DNA of 45,267 bases from Bradyrhizobium sp. JYMT SZCCT0180. Lineage in GTDB: Bacteria > Pseudomonadota > Alphaproteobacteria > Rhizobiales > Xanthobacteraceae. Both the position numbers and the translations under genes were made by a program. Positions 33,449 through 40,809 of the stretch are shown piece after piece. The notes below the pieces were generated by a model. The model did no database searches. It saw nothing but the letters and a program-made list of their open reading frames with translations, and was not told the origin of the DNA. The DNA is taken from positions 1-45,267 of the forward strand of contig NZ_JAFCLZ010000041.1 of NCBI RefSeq assembly GCF_018130165.1, in the 5' to 3' direction. The first letter of the stretch is position 1. Every line of letters starts with the position of its first letter.

Positions 33449-34129
33449 ATGGAGCGGGTGATCGCATATCTAAGGGTTTCGACGCAACGCCAACAACGCT
33501 CTGGTCTCGGCCTTGACGCTCAACGAGCCACCATTGAGCGCTTCGCGGCTAGCGAAGCCATCACAATCGCTGCCGAGTATGTTGAAACCGAAACCGGCAA
33601 GGGTGTGGACGCCCTGGACAGGCGGCCGCAGCTGGCCGCAGCGCTGGCCGCGGCAAAGGCTGCGAAGTGCAGCGTAGTTGTTGCCAAGCTCGACCGCCTG
33701 TCGCGCGACGTGGCCTTTGTGGCCGGCCTGATGGCCCAACGAGTGCCGTTCATCGTCGCCGAACTCGGCCGAGATGCAGATCCCTTCATGTTGCATCTTT
33801 ACGCCGCGCTGGCCGAGAAGGAACGGCGCATGATCTCGGAGCGGACAAAGGCGGCCTTGGCTGCAAAGAAGGCGGCGGGAGCGGCTTTGGGCAATCCGCA
33901 CAATTTGGCTCAGGCCGGCTCCCTGGGGCGCGTCGTCTTGACCGAAAGCGCAGACGCCCTTGCGGAGAAGCTCGCGCCGACCCTGCGCTCAATTCGAATA
34001 GAAGGAGCAATTACGCTTAGGTCGATAGCACGAGCACTCAATCGTCGGGGCATTAAATCGCCGCGAGGGGGAACCTGGTACCCATCGTCGGTGGCTAATC
34101 TATTGTCCCGCTGTGAGAGCTTTTTATAG
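33449..34129 (+). CDS. Small serine recombinase (resolvase/invertase family)
   Basis: A 226-residue recombinase paralogous to the one at 8544-9218. The nucleophile is Ser11 in AYLRVST, with SGLGLDAQ, ETETGKGVDALDRRPQL, KLDRLSRD and DADPFMLHLYAALAEKERRMISERT shared between the two. The C-terminal HTH is SIARALNRRGIKSPRGGTWYPSSVANLL. The ATG at 33449 fits the family start; the frame extends upstream through the dyad region but without homology. The two resolvases are inverted relative to each other, about 25 kb apart, each within 3 kb of an rlpA copy. Confidence 0.92.
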   Translation: MERVIAYLRVSTQRQQRSGLGLDAQRATIERFAASEAITIAAEYVETETGKGVDALDRRPQLAAALAAAKAAKCSVVVAKLDRLSRDVAFVAGLMAQRVPFIVAELGRDADPFMLHLYAALAEKERRMISERTKAALAAKKAAGAALGNPHNLAQAGSLGRVVLTESADALAEKLAPTLRSIRIEGAITLRSIARALNRRGIKSPRGGTWYPSSVANLLSRCESFL

Positions 34130-34214
34130 GCGGGAATTTCCGGCTCAGCCTCGCCAGAAAATGCCCCCCACACAGCTGGAGCGCTCGAGCACTCTGCATC
34201 CCCCTAGGTCAAAA

Positions 34215-34388
34215 TTATTGAATCAGCCAAACGTAAATCGTCGCAATGAGCTTGCTAAGTAAGTAGAGCCAACCTGCCATTGCGAGGACAACAGGAACAA
34301 AGAAGGCCACCCCGACGATCACTTGCTCTCGCCTCTGGCCGCTGGGGGGCACCGGCACTTCGAAGGCCGTTTTGTCGCTGGAATTCAT
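34215..34388 (-). CDS. Small single-pass membrane protein
   Basis: A 57-residue protein: a polar N-terminus with SSDKTAFEVPVPPSGQRREQ, then a hydrophobic stretch VIVGVAFFVPVVLAMAGWLYLLSKLIATIYVWLI that could span the membrane once or as a tight hairpin. The start at 34388 (ATG) is chosen to exclude an upstream part without protein character. No function is known. It is convergent with the resolvase gene. Confidence 0.5.
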   Translation of the reverse strand: MNSSDKTAFEVPVPPSGQRREQVIVGVAFFVPVVLAMAGWLYLLSKLIATIYVWLIQ

Positions 34389-34492
34389 TATGCTTCGTGT
34401 CGGGAAAAAGCGGCAACTCTTGTCCGCTTCATAAGTTGCAAGGCGAGTCGCGCTTTCGCCACACCCTTTGGTCCGCCGTGAACAGCCCAACC

Positions 34493-34768
34493 GGCGTTGC
34501 CGCGCTGTACCTCGGCAAGAAGGAAGGCAAGGAACTGGTCTATATGGATAAGGTGGGCACGGGATGGACCCGAACCGTCTCCAGTCAAATCCGTAAGCAG
34601 CTCGATACCGTGGTGAGCCCGAAGTCCAAGCTCACCAAGCAGGTGAAGAAGCCGCGTGCTACCTGGGTGGACCCGGTGTTTATGGCGGATATTGAGTACC
34701 GGGACATCACCTCAGAAGGTTTACGCCGGCAAAGCTCGTTCAAAGGACTGAGCAAAAAGGAACGATAA
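34493..34768 (+). pseudogene. ligD: C-terminal fragment of ATP-dependent DNA ligase LigD
   Basis: About 91 residues match the OB-fold end of the LigD ligase domain: LVYMDKVGTGWTRTVSSQIRKQLD, then KPRATWVDPVFMADIEYRDITSEGLRRQSSFKGL (normally VGRVGTGF..., WVrPelVaEVeF-gwT-dG-lRhaSFkGLR). The nucleotidyl-transferase core with its lysine, the polymerase and phosphoesterase parts are all absent, and the sequence just upstream is unrelated. It is a relic and cannot ligate. The neighbouring small genes are of types often found near ku/ligD in Bradyrhizobium. Confidence 0.75.
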
Positions 34769-34791
34769 GCCTTGGGCCGTGTTTCTGCTTT

Positions 34792-35019
34792 ATGACCGAA
34801 CCACTTCCAGTTCTTATCGAAAACTCGCTTCAAATCGCCTGGGATTACCTGGACGGTATTGGCGAGCTTGCTGACCAACAGCAGACCGCCGAGTTCCTTC
34901 TCAGGAATATTCAATCTCAAGTACTTAAAGGCGAGAGCCGGACACTCATGCTCTCGAACCGCGCGATCGAAAGCTTCCGTCACTGCCAAAATCCGCTCCA
35001 ACTCGCGTCGTGTGGCTAG
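34792..35019 (+). CDS. Small conserved hypothetical protein
   Basis: A 75-residue protein (SLQIAWDYLDGIGELADQQQTAEFLLRNIQSQVLKGESRTLMLSNRAIESFR). The pattern IAWDYLxxxGELxD...FLLxxIxxMIxxGExRxLLLSNRAI is a small helical family I know from Bradyrhizobium genomes; no function is assigned. The ATG at 34792 is close after the ligD fragment. The antisense strand is also open for 145 codons, but this strand has the family resemblance. Confidence 0.6.
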   Translation: MTEPLPVLIENSLQIAWDYLDGIGELADQQQTAEFLLRNIQSQVLKGESRTLMLSNRAIESFRHCQNPLQLASCG

Positions 35020-35020
35020 C

Positions 35021-35200
35021 ATGGAATATGTCTACAAAGACAAGCAGCCGCCCACTAAGGAAGAGCGTGTGGCGAAGAAGGAAAAAGCGCGCTGGGATGC
35101 GGAGCAGAACCTCACTGCGCGCAAGAAGGTGGATGACGCCTTCCGGTCAAACTTTGAGCGATTGAAGGCCGAGCGCCTCGCGCGGGAAAACAAACGATAG
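35021..35200 (+). CDS. Small highly charged protein
   Basis: A 59-residue protein starting one base after the previous stop codon (MEYVYKDKQPPTKEERVAKKEKARWDAEQNLTARKKVDDAFRSNFERLKAERLARENKR). It is almost entirely lysine, arginine, glutamate and alanine, predicted as one long helix or coiled coil. Probably expressed with the upstream gene. It could be nucleic-acid associated; the function is unknown. Confidence 0.5.
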   Translation: MEYVYKDKQPPTKEERVAKKEKARWDAEQNLTARKKVDDAFRSNFERLKAERLARENKR

Positions 35201-35231
35201 TATCGCGGCCTTAACCTCCAAGGAGGTCGTC

Positions 35232-35567
35232 ATGTGGGCGCGCGGAATGCCTGCGATTTTCGGAGCAGGGGCCGCGCGCTTCTTAAGGGGAGTAAATGTC
35301 AGAGCCCCGAAACGAAGGAATCTTAAACCGATCCCATCAATTAGGCGGTCAAGCAGTCGGCCTTCGGCAAGGTGCCTGCACCTGACGCTAGGCGGCTGCA
35401 ATAAAGAGCGAGGCCGCCTCAGTCGGCGCCCTGTATCAGTGGAGCCCACGGCTCTGCGAGCAATGGCGCAGGCGTTGTATAGGCGAGGGTTTAAATCTTC
35501 GCGCGGCGGCGCATGGCATCCATCGTCGGTCGCCACAATTAGACCAGACGATCCGGAATGCCCTTAG
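35232..35567 (+). pseudogene. Chimeric frame ending in a serine-recombinase C-terminal remnant
   Basis: The ATG at 35232 has an excellent ribosome binding site (AAGGAGG, within the palindrome ACCTCCAAGGAGGT at about 35212-35225). The first 70 residues are unrecognised. From about 35442 to 35543 the product is ALRAMAQALYRRGFKSSRGGAWHPSSVAT, which matches the helix-turn-helix end of the resolvase at 33449 (ALNRRGIKSPRGGTWYPSSVAN). It is therefore a 5'-truncated third recombinase copy fused to a foreign start. Whether the 111-residue product is made is unknown. Confidence 0.6.
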
Positions 35568-35760
35568 TCTCGCAGCACCGTAAGCCAGGCGAAATCATCC
35601 ACCGTTTCGCCACGGCGAGTGACCGCAATTGGCGAATTTCCCGTAGCGTAACTTCCAGAACCCGGCCGGGCGGCAACAACTGAGCTTCTTGCTCAAGTTT
35701 GGTAATGCGCTCTTCGATTTGTTCCGGGGTTTTATAAATGTCGTCGGAAAGATCGCGCAT
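35539..35760 (-). CDS. Small conserved hypothetical protein
   Basis: A 73-residue protein, MRDLSDDIYKTPEQIEERITKLEQEAQLLPPGRVLEVTLREIRQLRSLAVAKRWMISPGL. The layout (helical acidic N-terminus, LPPG, REIxQLRxxAxAKRWxxSPGL) is a small protein type frequent in Bradyrhizobium. It starts at 35760; the frame is open to 35805 but that adds unlike sequence. The 3' end overlaps the recombinase remnant on the other strand. The function is unknown. Confidence 0.6.
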   Translation of the reverse strand: MRDLSDDIYKTPEQIEERITKLEQEAQLLPPGRVLEVTLREIRQLRSLAVAKRWMISPGLRCCETKGIPDRLV

Positions 35761-35959
35761 ATCGCCTCCAGTAGCAGGCGGGAGCGTAAACAATCTCTCA
35801 GTCACCGACGCCTACGGTCAGAGCCTCGGCCGGTGATGCTAGACAAACCCCGGTAGAATGAATGGTTCCCTATCCCGCGCACTGCACAATTCTTCGGGAT
35901 ACAGGAACTCGGATTTTGCATGGTGGTTACTGGGGTTGAACACTTGTTGAGTAACGCAC

Positions 35960-36193
35960 ATGCAAAAGTCTGTTCCATTCTCGGAAGTTGTGATTGACCC
36001 CTCGAGCGATCTCCAGATTCATTACTGGGCCAAGGATATGCTTATCCAACCGCACGAACTTCGAGACGCTGTCCGATTGATTGGACCGCGTCTTTGCGAC
36101 CTTCGGAAGTATTTCGGAAGATCCGCGGCCATCATCTGCCTGAGAGATAGGCGTGAGCCTCGGACAGTTAGCCCCTACGGACTTCCTGCATAA
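35960..36193 (+). CDS. DUF3606-like small protein
   Basis: A 77-residue protein. LQIHYWAKDMLIQPHELRDAVRLIGPRLCDLRKYFG matches the DUF3606 core (EVxYWxxxxxVSxxxLxxAVxxVGxxVxxVRxxL), a small helical family abundant in rhizobia, often stress-associated. The last 20 residues (RDRREPRTVSPYGLPA) are variable. It stands alone, followed by a hairpin at 36291. Confidence 0.7.
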   Translation: MQKSVPFSEVVIDPSSDLQIHYWAKDMLIQPHELRDAVRLIGPRLCDLRKYFGRSAAIICLRDRREPRTVSPYGLPA

Positions 36194-36290
36194 GAGGCAG
36201 AAGTCCCGTAGCAACCTATGTGGCACTGGTGTATTGTCTCAATATCACCGCCCCGCCCAAGGCTTCTATCGGTGACTGCGAGTTCGGTAG

Positions 36291-36319
36291 TACTCCCGCC
36301 TCTCACGGGAGTATTTTTT
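36291..36319 (+). promoter_or_regulatory. Hairpin with T-run that hides the ribosome binding site of the next gene
   Basis: TACTCCCG (36291-36298) and CGGGAGTA (36306-36313) form a perfect 8-bp stem with a 7-base loop, followed by TTTTTT. This is the layout of an intrinsic terminator, yet the 3' arm contains GGGAG, the only plausible Shine-Dalgarno for the gene starting with TTG at 36318, and the T-run overlaps that start. It could be a terminator or attenuator for upstream transcription, or a translational switch. Confidence 0.65.
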
Positions 36320-36587
36320 GCCAGACTATCGTATCTACACCCTCGGACACGACGGACACTTTCAGGGCTCCATCCCTCTTCCGGACTGTCCCGACGACGA
36401 TACCGCCATTGCAGCTGTGAAGCAGGTGCTCGACGGGCATGACGTTGAGCTGTGGCAGCTGGATCGAAAGGTTGCCGTCTTCGACCATAAAACCAAATCA
36501 GTAAAGAGCGGTAACGCGCCTTCCAAACGCTGGGAGGCGTCCGTTGAACCCAAGAAGTCACAGGCAAGAGCTGGAGCGCCGTCTTGA
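36318..36587 (+). CDS. Small conserved hypothetical protein
   Basis: An 89-residue protein, MPDYRIYTLGHDGHFQGSIPLPDCPDDDTAIAAVKQVLDGHDVELWQLDRKVAVF. The pattern MPxYRIYxLxxDGHFxxAxxIxCxDDxxAIxxAxxxxxGHDIELWQxxRxIA is a small alpha/beta family abundant in Bradyrhizobium. Family comparison makes the TTG at 36318 the start; no ATG is available upstream because a TAG lies at 36288. The residues after about 60 (KSVKSGNAPSKRWEAS) are variable. Initiation is probably limited by the hairpin that overlaps the start. Confidence 0.65.
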   Translation: MPDYRIYTLGHDGHFQGSIPLPDCPDDDTAIAAVKQVLDGHDVELWQLDRKVAVFDHKTKSVKSGNAPSKRWEASVEPKKSQARAGAPS

Positions 36588-36711
36588 ACAAGCGCGGCGC
36601 ATTGTGTCTCGAATGTCCGACCAGCAGACCGTTCAGAACCTCAACAAGCTGATCGCGGACATCGAAGAAGATATTCGGAAGGCAGACGGCTCCGGCGGGA
36701 CTTCTCCATAG
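36544..36711 (+). CDS. Small helical protein overlapping the previous gene
   Basis: A 55-residue frame with a TTG start, overlapping the preceding gene in another frame by 44 bases. The product NPRSHRQELERRLEQARRIVSRMSDQQTVQNLNKLIADIEEDIRKAD is a helical hairpin like the RELExRLEQxRRL...DxxTxExLxxLIxDLE proteins common in Bradyrhizobium, often directly after genes like the one upstream. The function is unknown. Overlap suggests translational coupling. Confidence 0.55.
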   Translation: MNPRSHRQELERRLEQARRIVSRMSDQQTVQNLNKLIADIEEDIRKADGSGGTSP

Positions 36712-36851
36712 AGTTCAGGCTGTACCGAGCCGAATACGGCCCCGCCGGTTAGGCTCGTTTACGTTCGATTTTCTTCACTTTTTTCCGCGCAGGTTTCAGC
36801 GGCATGTTGATTTGCTGGTCACGGGAATTTCAAAGCTCAGCAAAGGACGCC

Positions 36852-38318
36852 TCAGTTCCTTCCCGGAGCTGGGGCCGTCTTCTGATCGTCGCTCTTCAGG
36901 TTCGCTGCCGGAATTGAGACGCGCCAGCTCAGTCCGGAAGCCGCAAATTCCACAGCGACCTTGCCATTGAGAGAGCGTTCAATCATGTCCTCGAACACAA
37001 CATGGCCAAACCCTTTGTGGGATGGAGGGACGACCGGCGGCCCACCTTGCTCGATCCAGTTCAAAAGCAATTGGCGCGGCGCGTCCTCATCACCATCGAA
37101 TGCCCAGGACACTTTGACTTTTCCAGTCGGTACCGACAGAGCCCCATATTTGATGGCGTTCGTCGTCAGTTCGTGGATCGCAAGCCCAATTGCCTGCGCG
37201 GCTTCCGCGCTGACGACAATGTCGGGCCCACTAAGCTCAAGGCGAGAACTTTGAACGTCCACAAAGGGCTCAAGGTGTTTGCGCATAAGGTGGGCGAGAG
37301 GGGCTCCTTGCCAACTGTTAAGAACCAACACGTCGTGCGACGCCGCGAGGCCCTGCAGACGCCGTCCGAACCGGCTTTCAAACTCTTCCATCGTCGCGAC
37401 CGTCCGAGCTGTCCGGCGAGCAATCGACTGGATTACGGTGAGCAGATTCTTTGATCGATGCGATAGTTCATGCATCAAGAATTGAATATGATCTTCTGTG
37501 GCCTTGCGCTTGGTGACGTCGGCTACAATGCTGACCATGCGGTGAGCTTTTCCGTCGGGCGTGCGAGCGACGACTTGGCCGTGGCCTCTAAGCCAGAGAA
37601 TTGAGCCGTCGGGCCATACCACGCGGTATTCCGACGTAAATGAGTCCTGCTTGTCTGCAAGTTCGTGGAATTTATGCATCAAATGACGGTCGTCCGGGTG
37701 CAATGCGGACCAATACTCATCATCATCACCCCCCACGTGGCCGCGCCCATCGGCAAGGTTGAGGCCGAACAGGGCCATACCTTCTTGCGTCCAGAGCCGT
37801 GTCTTACTTACCAAATCGGTTTGCCAGGTGCCCATTCTGCCAGCGGTCAGGGCGGACCGATAAAGCGCCTCGCTCTCACGCAATGAAGTTTCGGCGGCAA
37901 CCTGCGCGGAGATATCAACATTAGTGCCTAACCAACGAACGACTAAGCCCGCCGGGTCTCGCAGCGGAACCACCCGTGTTAGAAACGGACGAAAAATCCC
38001 GTCGTTTCCCTTCAAAGGAAACGTCATCTCGAATGGCTCGCCCGTCGCGATGGAATGTTTCCATCGCTTCAGCACATCAGGCAGCCGATGGGCATCGTGA
38101 ACCGAGGTCCAGCCCCAGCCGTGCTGACTCTCAGGTGAGGCTCCCGTGTACTCGTACCAACGACGATTATACCAAAAGATGCTTCCGTTAGGGTCAGCTA
38201 TCCAGCAGAGCGTCGGAAGGTTGTTGGCGACATCGTAGAAATCTTCGGCTCTTCGGAGGGCTTCCTCGGAGGTGACGTCACTCTCGGCACCTGGTTCCGA
38301 TAGCGCTTTCATCTGCAC
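36852..38318 (-). CDS. PAS-PAS HWE-family sensor histidine kinase
   Basis: A 488-residue soluble sensor kinase. PAS 1 spans about 25-140 (LPTLCWIADPNGSIFWYNRRWYEYTG, WTSVHDAHRLPDVL) and PAS 2 about 150-270 (ALTAGRMGTWQTDL, LHPDDRHLM, EYRVVWPDGSILWLRGHG). The phosphoacceptor is H287 in HELSHRSKNLL. The HWE hallmarks follow: LAIHELTTNAIKYGALS as the N-box and WIEQGG as the W-x-E motif, with GFGHVVFEDMIERSLNG as a G-box. Such kinases respond to light, redox or stress, often through a separate single-domain response regulator or an EcfG-type pathway; the partner is not evident. There is no membrane segment, so sensing is cytoplasmic. Confidence 0.93.
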   Translation of the reverse strand: MQMKALSEPGAESDVTSEEALRRAEDFYDVANNLPTLCWIADPNGSIFWYNRRWYEYTGASPESQHGWGWTSVHDAHRLPDVLKRWKHSIATGEPFEMTFPLKGNDGIFRPFLTRVVPLRDPAGLVVRWLGTNVDISAQVAAETSLRESEALYRSALTAGRMGTWQTDLVSKTRLWTQEGMALFGLNLADGRGHVGGDDDEYWSALHPDDRHLMHKFHELADKQDSFTSEYRVVWPDGSILWLRGHGQVVARTPDGKAHRMVSIVADVTKRKATEDHIQFLMHELSHRSKNLLTVIQSIARRTARTVATMEEFESRFGRRLQGLAASHDVLVLNSWQGAPLAHLMRKHLEPFVDVQSSRLELSGPDIVVSAEAAQAIGLAIHELTTNAIKYGALSVPTGKVKVSWAFDGDEDAPRQLLLNWIEQGGPPVVPPSHKGFGHVVFEDMIERSLNGKVAVEFAASGLSWRVSIPAANLKSDDQKTAPAPGRN

Positions 38319-38329
38319 ATTCTGTTGGC

Positions 38330-38622
38330 TTTGCCTCCCACCAGATATCAGATGCGGGGTATCGATGCCATCCTAAGTATGGTGCCGATCGATTTCGGGC
38401 CGATCGCGCGATCCCACAGGGTCCAGACCTGCAGCGAGCGGCCGAAACTCGTCACGACAATATCGGTGAGGTATTTGCCTCAGAACACGCCGAGTTCGAG
38501 CATCTGCCTGGGCGCCAAATCGGGCCGGAATTGCGGGTCAAAATCGCGGCCACGGCGGCGCAGAATACATCGCGATAGCCTCTCTGCATTTTGTCGCTGA
38601 CGATCACGATGCTGCGGCGCAT
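38330..38622 (-). pseudogene. Decayed gene of a conserved Bradyrhizobium-type protein
   Basis: From an ATG at 38622 the minus strand reads MRRSIVIVSDKMQRGYRDVF. After a frameshift it continues RDFDPQFRPDLAPRQMLELGVF, then TGA (38480-38482), then GKYLTD. Intact relatives, as I recall them, read SDxMQRGYxY...GRxFDPxFxPDLTPxQMLxLGVFCGKYMTDC and continue for about 100 more residues. The codon for the cysteine is now TGA. After GKYLTDI the sequence departs from the family. With a frameshift, a nonsense codon and a missing C-terminus, it is inactive. Confidence 0.6.
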
Positions 38623-38633
38623 CCGACCTCCAG

Positions 38634-39098
38634 TCAGTTCAACAGCCAGATGGCGCCGTTCAGAACCGAAGCGAACGCCACCCACGCGGCGTAGGGCGCG
38701 AACAGGAGAGATGCAATCTTATCCTGTCGCCGCGTTATCATGATGAAGCCAATGATCGTGATCAGGAGCAGCAAGATCACGCCAAGGGCGATATCGATGC
38801 GATGGCCTGAAAAGAAGATGGGTGACCAAACGAAATTCAGAGCCAGCTGCCCCCACCACAGCTTCATTGGTGGGTTGTTGCGGCCTTTTCTCCAAACACG
38901 CCACCCAGCGATCGCGATGATGACATAGAGCGTGCTCCAAACAGGGGCAAAGATCCAGTTAGGCGGACTGAAAGGCGGCTTGCTTAGCGCCGCATACCAT
39001 GCACCGGGGGCGGTAGCGAAACCGATGATAAGGCCGCCACCAAGAACGAGCGCAACAAACAAGACTAAACTGCCGAGCTCGGCCGCGCGCATTTTCAT
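38634..39098 (-). CDS. tspO: TspO/MBR family membrane protein
   Basis: A 154-residue protein with five transmembrane helices. Family motifs are present: LSKPPFSPPNWIFAPVWSTLYVIIAIAGWRVWR, LWWGQLALNFVWSPIFFSGHRIDIALG, and YAAWVAFASVLNGAIWLLN. TspO binds tetrapyrroles and is linked to the control of pigment genes and stress in alphaproteobacteria. A start at M3 is an alternative. It is adjacent to, but probably not co-transcribed with, the fasciclin-domain gene, from which it is separated by a strong hairpin. Confidence 0.93.
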   Translation of the reverse strand: MKMRAAELGSLVLFVALVLGGGLIIGFATAPGAWYAALSKPPFSPPNWIFAPVWSTLYVIIAIAGWRVWRKGRNNPPMKLWWGQLALNFVWSPIFFSGHRIDIALGVILLLLITIIGFIMITRRQDKIASLLFAPYAAWVAFASVLNGAIWLLN

Positions 39099-39196
39099 TC
39101 GAATGGGTCTTCGTTGCTGTTGTTCGGCAAAAGAATGTCAGTGGTTCTCTTGGAGCAGCAGCGATCGCATCTCCTGTGGGGTGCCTCGTCGAGAAG

Positions 39197-39231
39197 GTGC
39201 CGGTCCGCTTGGAAGCAAAGCGGACCGGCAC
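39197..39231 (-). terminator. Strong hairpin downstream of the fasciclin gene
   Basis: GTGCCGGTCCGCTT (39197-39210) and AAGCGGACCGGCAC (39218-39231) form a perfect 14-bp stem with a 7-base loop. It lies 29 bp after the fasciclin stop codon and before tspO, so it likely ends or attenuates that transcript, though the following T-run is poor. Confidence 0.65.
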
Positions 39232-39259
39232 TCGATCGCTTGTGGGGATATATGGCCGA

Positions 39260-39763
39260 TCAGCTCTGGGGCGGCAGGATGACCTTGTCGATGACGTGGA
39301 TGATGCCGTTCGAGGCCGCGGTATCAGCCTTTACGACGGTGGCGTCGTTGATCGTCACCTTGCCGCCTTTGGTCGTGACCTTCACCATTGCGCCGTTGAC
39401 GGTTTTGGCCTGGTCCAGCTTAGTTACCTGCTCGGCTCTCACCGCGCCCGGCACCACGTGGTAAGTGAGGATGGCCGTCAGCTTCGCTTTGTTCTCGGGC
39501 TTCAGCAGGTTCTCCACCGTGCCGGCCGGCAATTTGGCAAATGCCTCGTCCGTCGGTGCGAACACCGTGAACGGTCCGGGCCCTTTCAGAGTAGCAACCA
39601 GATCGGCCGCCTTGAGTGCTGCCGCCAGCGTCTTGAACTGGCCGGCACCGACCGCCGTGTCGACAATGTCCTGATTGCTGGCGCGCGCGAAATTGCTGCC
39701 GATCGCCAAAGCTGCAACGGCCAGAACGACCGCGGCCTTCGACACAATACCTAGTCTGCTCAT
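39260..39763 (-). CDS. Secreted fasciclin (FAS1) domain protein
   Basis: A 167-residue protein: a signal peptide of about 28 residues (VVLAVAALAIGSNFARA) followed by one FAS1 domain. The H1 and H2 boxes are clear: GPGPFTVFAPTDEAFAKLPAGTVENLL and LTYHVVPGAV...NGIIHVIDKVILP. FAS1 proteins mediate surface adhesion or redox and stress functions; rhizobial relatives influence symbiosis and stress tolerance. It is monocistronic, with a hairpin after the stop. Its promoter region is shared with the divergent XRE-cupin gene. Confidence 0.93.
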   Translation of the reverse strand: MSRLGIVSKAAVVLAVAALAIGSNFARASNQDIVDTAVGAGQFKTLAAALKAADLVATLKGPGPFTVFAPTDEAFAKLPAGTVENLLKPENKAKLTAILTYHVVPGAVRAEQVTKLDQAKTVNGAMVKVTTKGGKVTINDATVVKADTAASNGIIHVIDKVILPPQS

Positions 39764-39901
39764 CTTTTAGCTCCTGTGACGTGATGGGGCCGGCTTGGGC
39801 CGGCGTTCCGTTTTCGAGGAAGGGGAGAAAACGCGTTTCGCCTCGCACCTTGTTGAATGGTGGTAAAACTGATTTTCTTCAAGGGCACATTGACGTGATA
39901 T

Positions 39902-39915
39902 GAAAAGTAGTTTTC
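39902..39915. promoter_or_regulatory. Small dyad before the XRE-cupin gene
   Basis: GAAAA (39902-39906) and TTTTC (39911-39915) form a perfect dyad around GTAG, 55 bp before the regulator start and inside the divergent region with the fasciclin gene. It is a possible operator for the XRE protein; position and symmetry are the only support. Confidence 0.3.
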
Positions 39916-39969
39916 GTGGGGATAGAAAATGCGTCTATCTTTGGACTGGGATGAAATGAGGCCGGAAGC

Positions 39970-40569
39970 ATGCTGTCGGAAACCCTGATCACGGCCCTTG
40001 AGGGCTATGCCATCGGCCCAAAGATCCGCCGGCTGCGATTGCGCAAAAAGCTGGGGCTGGTCCAGCTAAGCGAGCACACCGGTCTCTCGCCGGCGATGCT
40101 GTCGAAAATTGAACGGGGGCATCTGTTTCCGACGCTACCGACCTTGTTGCGGATCGCTTTGGTGTTCGGCGTCGGGCTCGATCACTTTTTCAGAGAGGAC
40201 AGCGACCGGCCGGTTCATGCCCTTGTGCGCAAGGCGGACCGCATTCGTCTTCCGGAGAAGGCAGGGCGGACTTCGCCCGCTTACTGCTTCGAGTCGCTCG
40301 ACTATCCTGTCAGCGACCGAAAGCTCAACGGCTATTACGTTGAGTTTGGGGAGGAAGACGAGCAGTCGGAGCCGCACGAGCATCCCGGCGCGGAGATCAT
40401 CTACATTTTGGATGGCGAGCTCGTGGTGAACCTGGAGGGAGAGGACTTCACGCTCGGCCAGGGCGACTCGATGTATTTCGATTGCGCTCACCCGCACAGT
40501 TACCGCCGTAAAGGGGCGTTGCTATGCGCGGCCATTATCGTGGTGACGGCGGAATCAGCTTCAGCGTGA
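39970..40569 (+). CDS. XRE-family regulator with a cupin domain
   Basis: A 199-residue transcription regulator. The HTH_XRE domain covers about 15-72 (IRRLRLRKKLGLVQLSEHTGLSPAMLSKIERGHLFPTLPTLLRIALVFGVGLDHFF). A cupin_2 barrel covers about 120-190 (SEPHEHPGAEIIYILDGELVVNLEGEDFTLGQGDSMYFDCAHPHSYRRKG), with the histidine and glutamate metal or ligand positions H-x-H-x(n)-E and the late H. Regulators of this layout sense a small metabolite and often control an adjacent gene, here most likely the divergent fasciclin gene and itself. The ligand is unknown. Confidence 0.9.
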   Translation: MLSETLITALEGYAIGPKIRRLRLRKKLGLVQLSEHTGLSPAMLSKIERGHLFPTLPTLLRIALVFGVGLDHFFREDSDRPVHALVRKADRIRLPEKAGRTSPAYCFESLDYPVSDRKLNGYYVEFGEEDEQSEPHEHPGAEIIYILDGELVVNLEGEDFTLGQGDSMYFDCAHPHSYRRKGALLCAAIIVVTAESASA

Positions 40570-40809
40570 CTGGGATCGCGAGACAATCCCTAGAGGAACA
40601 GGAACCGTCCTCGCTCAAGCTCGCAAACGGAGCTTGGGCGACGTTCATGAATGAAACCGGCGATGGGCTTCACAACGAGCTTCAAGTTCATAATTGGGTT
40701 GGATGCCAAACCAAAAACCGCAAAGCGTTCGTTCCGGTAGCCCACTTGCTCTGGTGAGTTAATTTATCTCAAGGCCGCCAACGCGCTTGAGTTTGGCGAC
40801 GGTTGTTGA
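40570..40809. other. Intergenic region without a gene
   Basis: About 240 bp. A weak plus-strand frame overlaps the end of the cupin gene, but nothing in it is recognisable. No repeat or RNA structure was seen. Confidence 0.4.

Noticed and set aside
34585..35022. Open minus-strand frame of 145 codons
   Set aside because: It lies antisense to the ligD remnant and to a plus-strand small gene with a recognisable family pattern; the minus product has no family resemblance.
40524..40757. Open frame after the XRE-cupin gene
   Set aside because: It overlaps the cupin gene end in another frame, has no good ribosome binding site and no recognisable motif.
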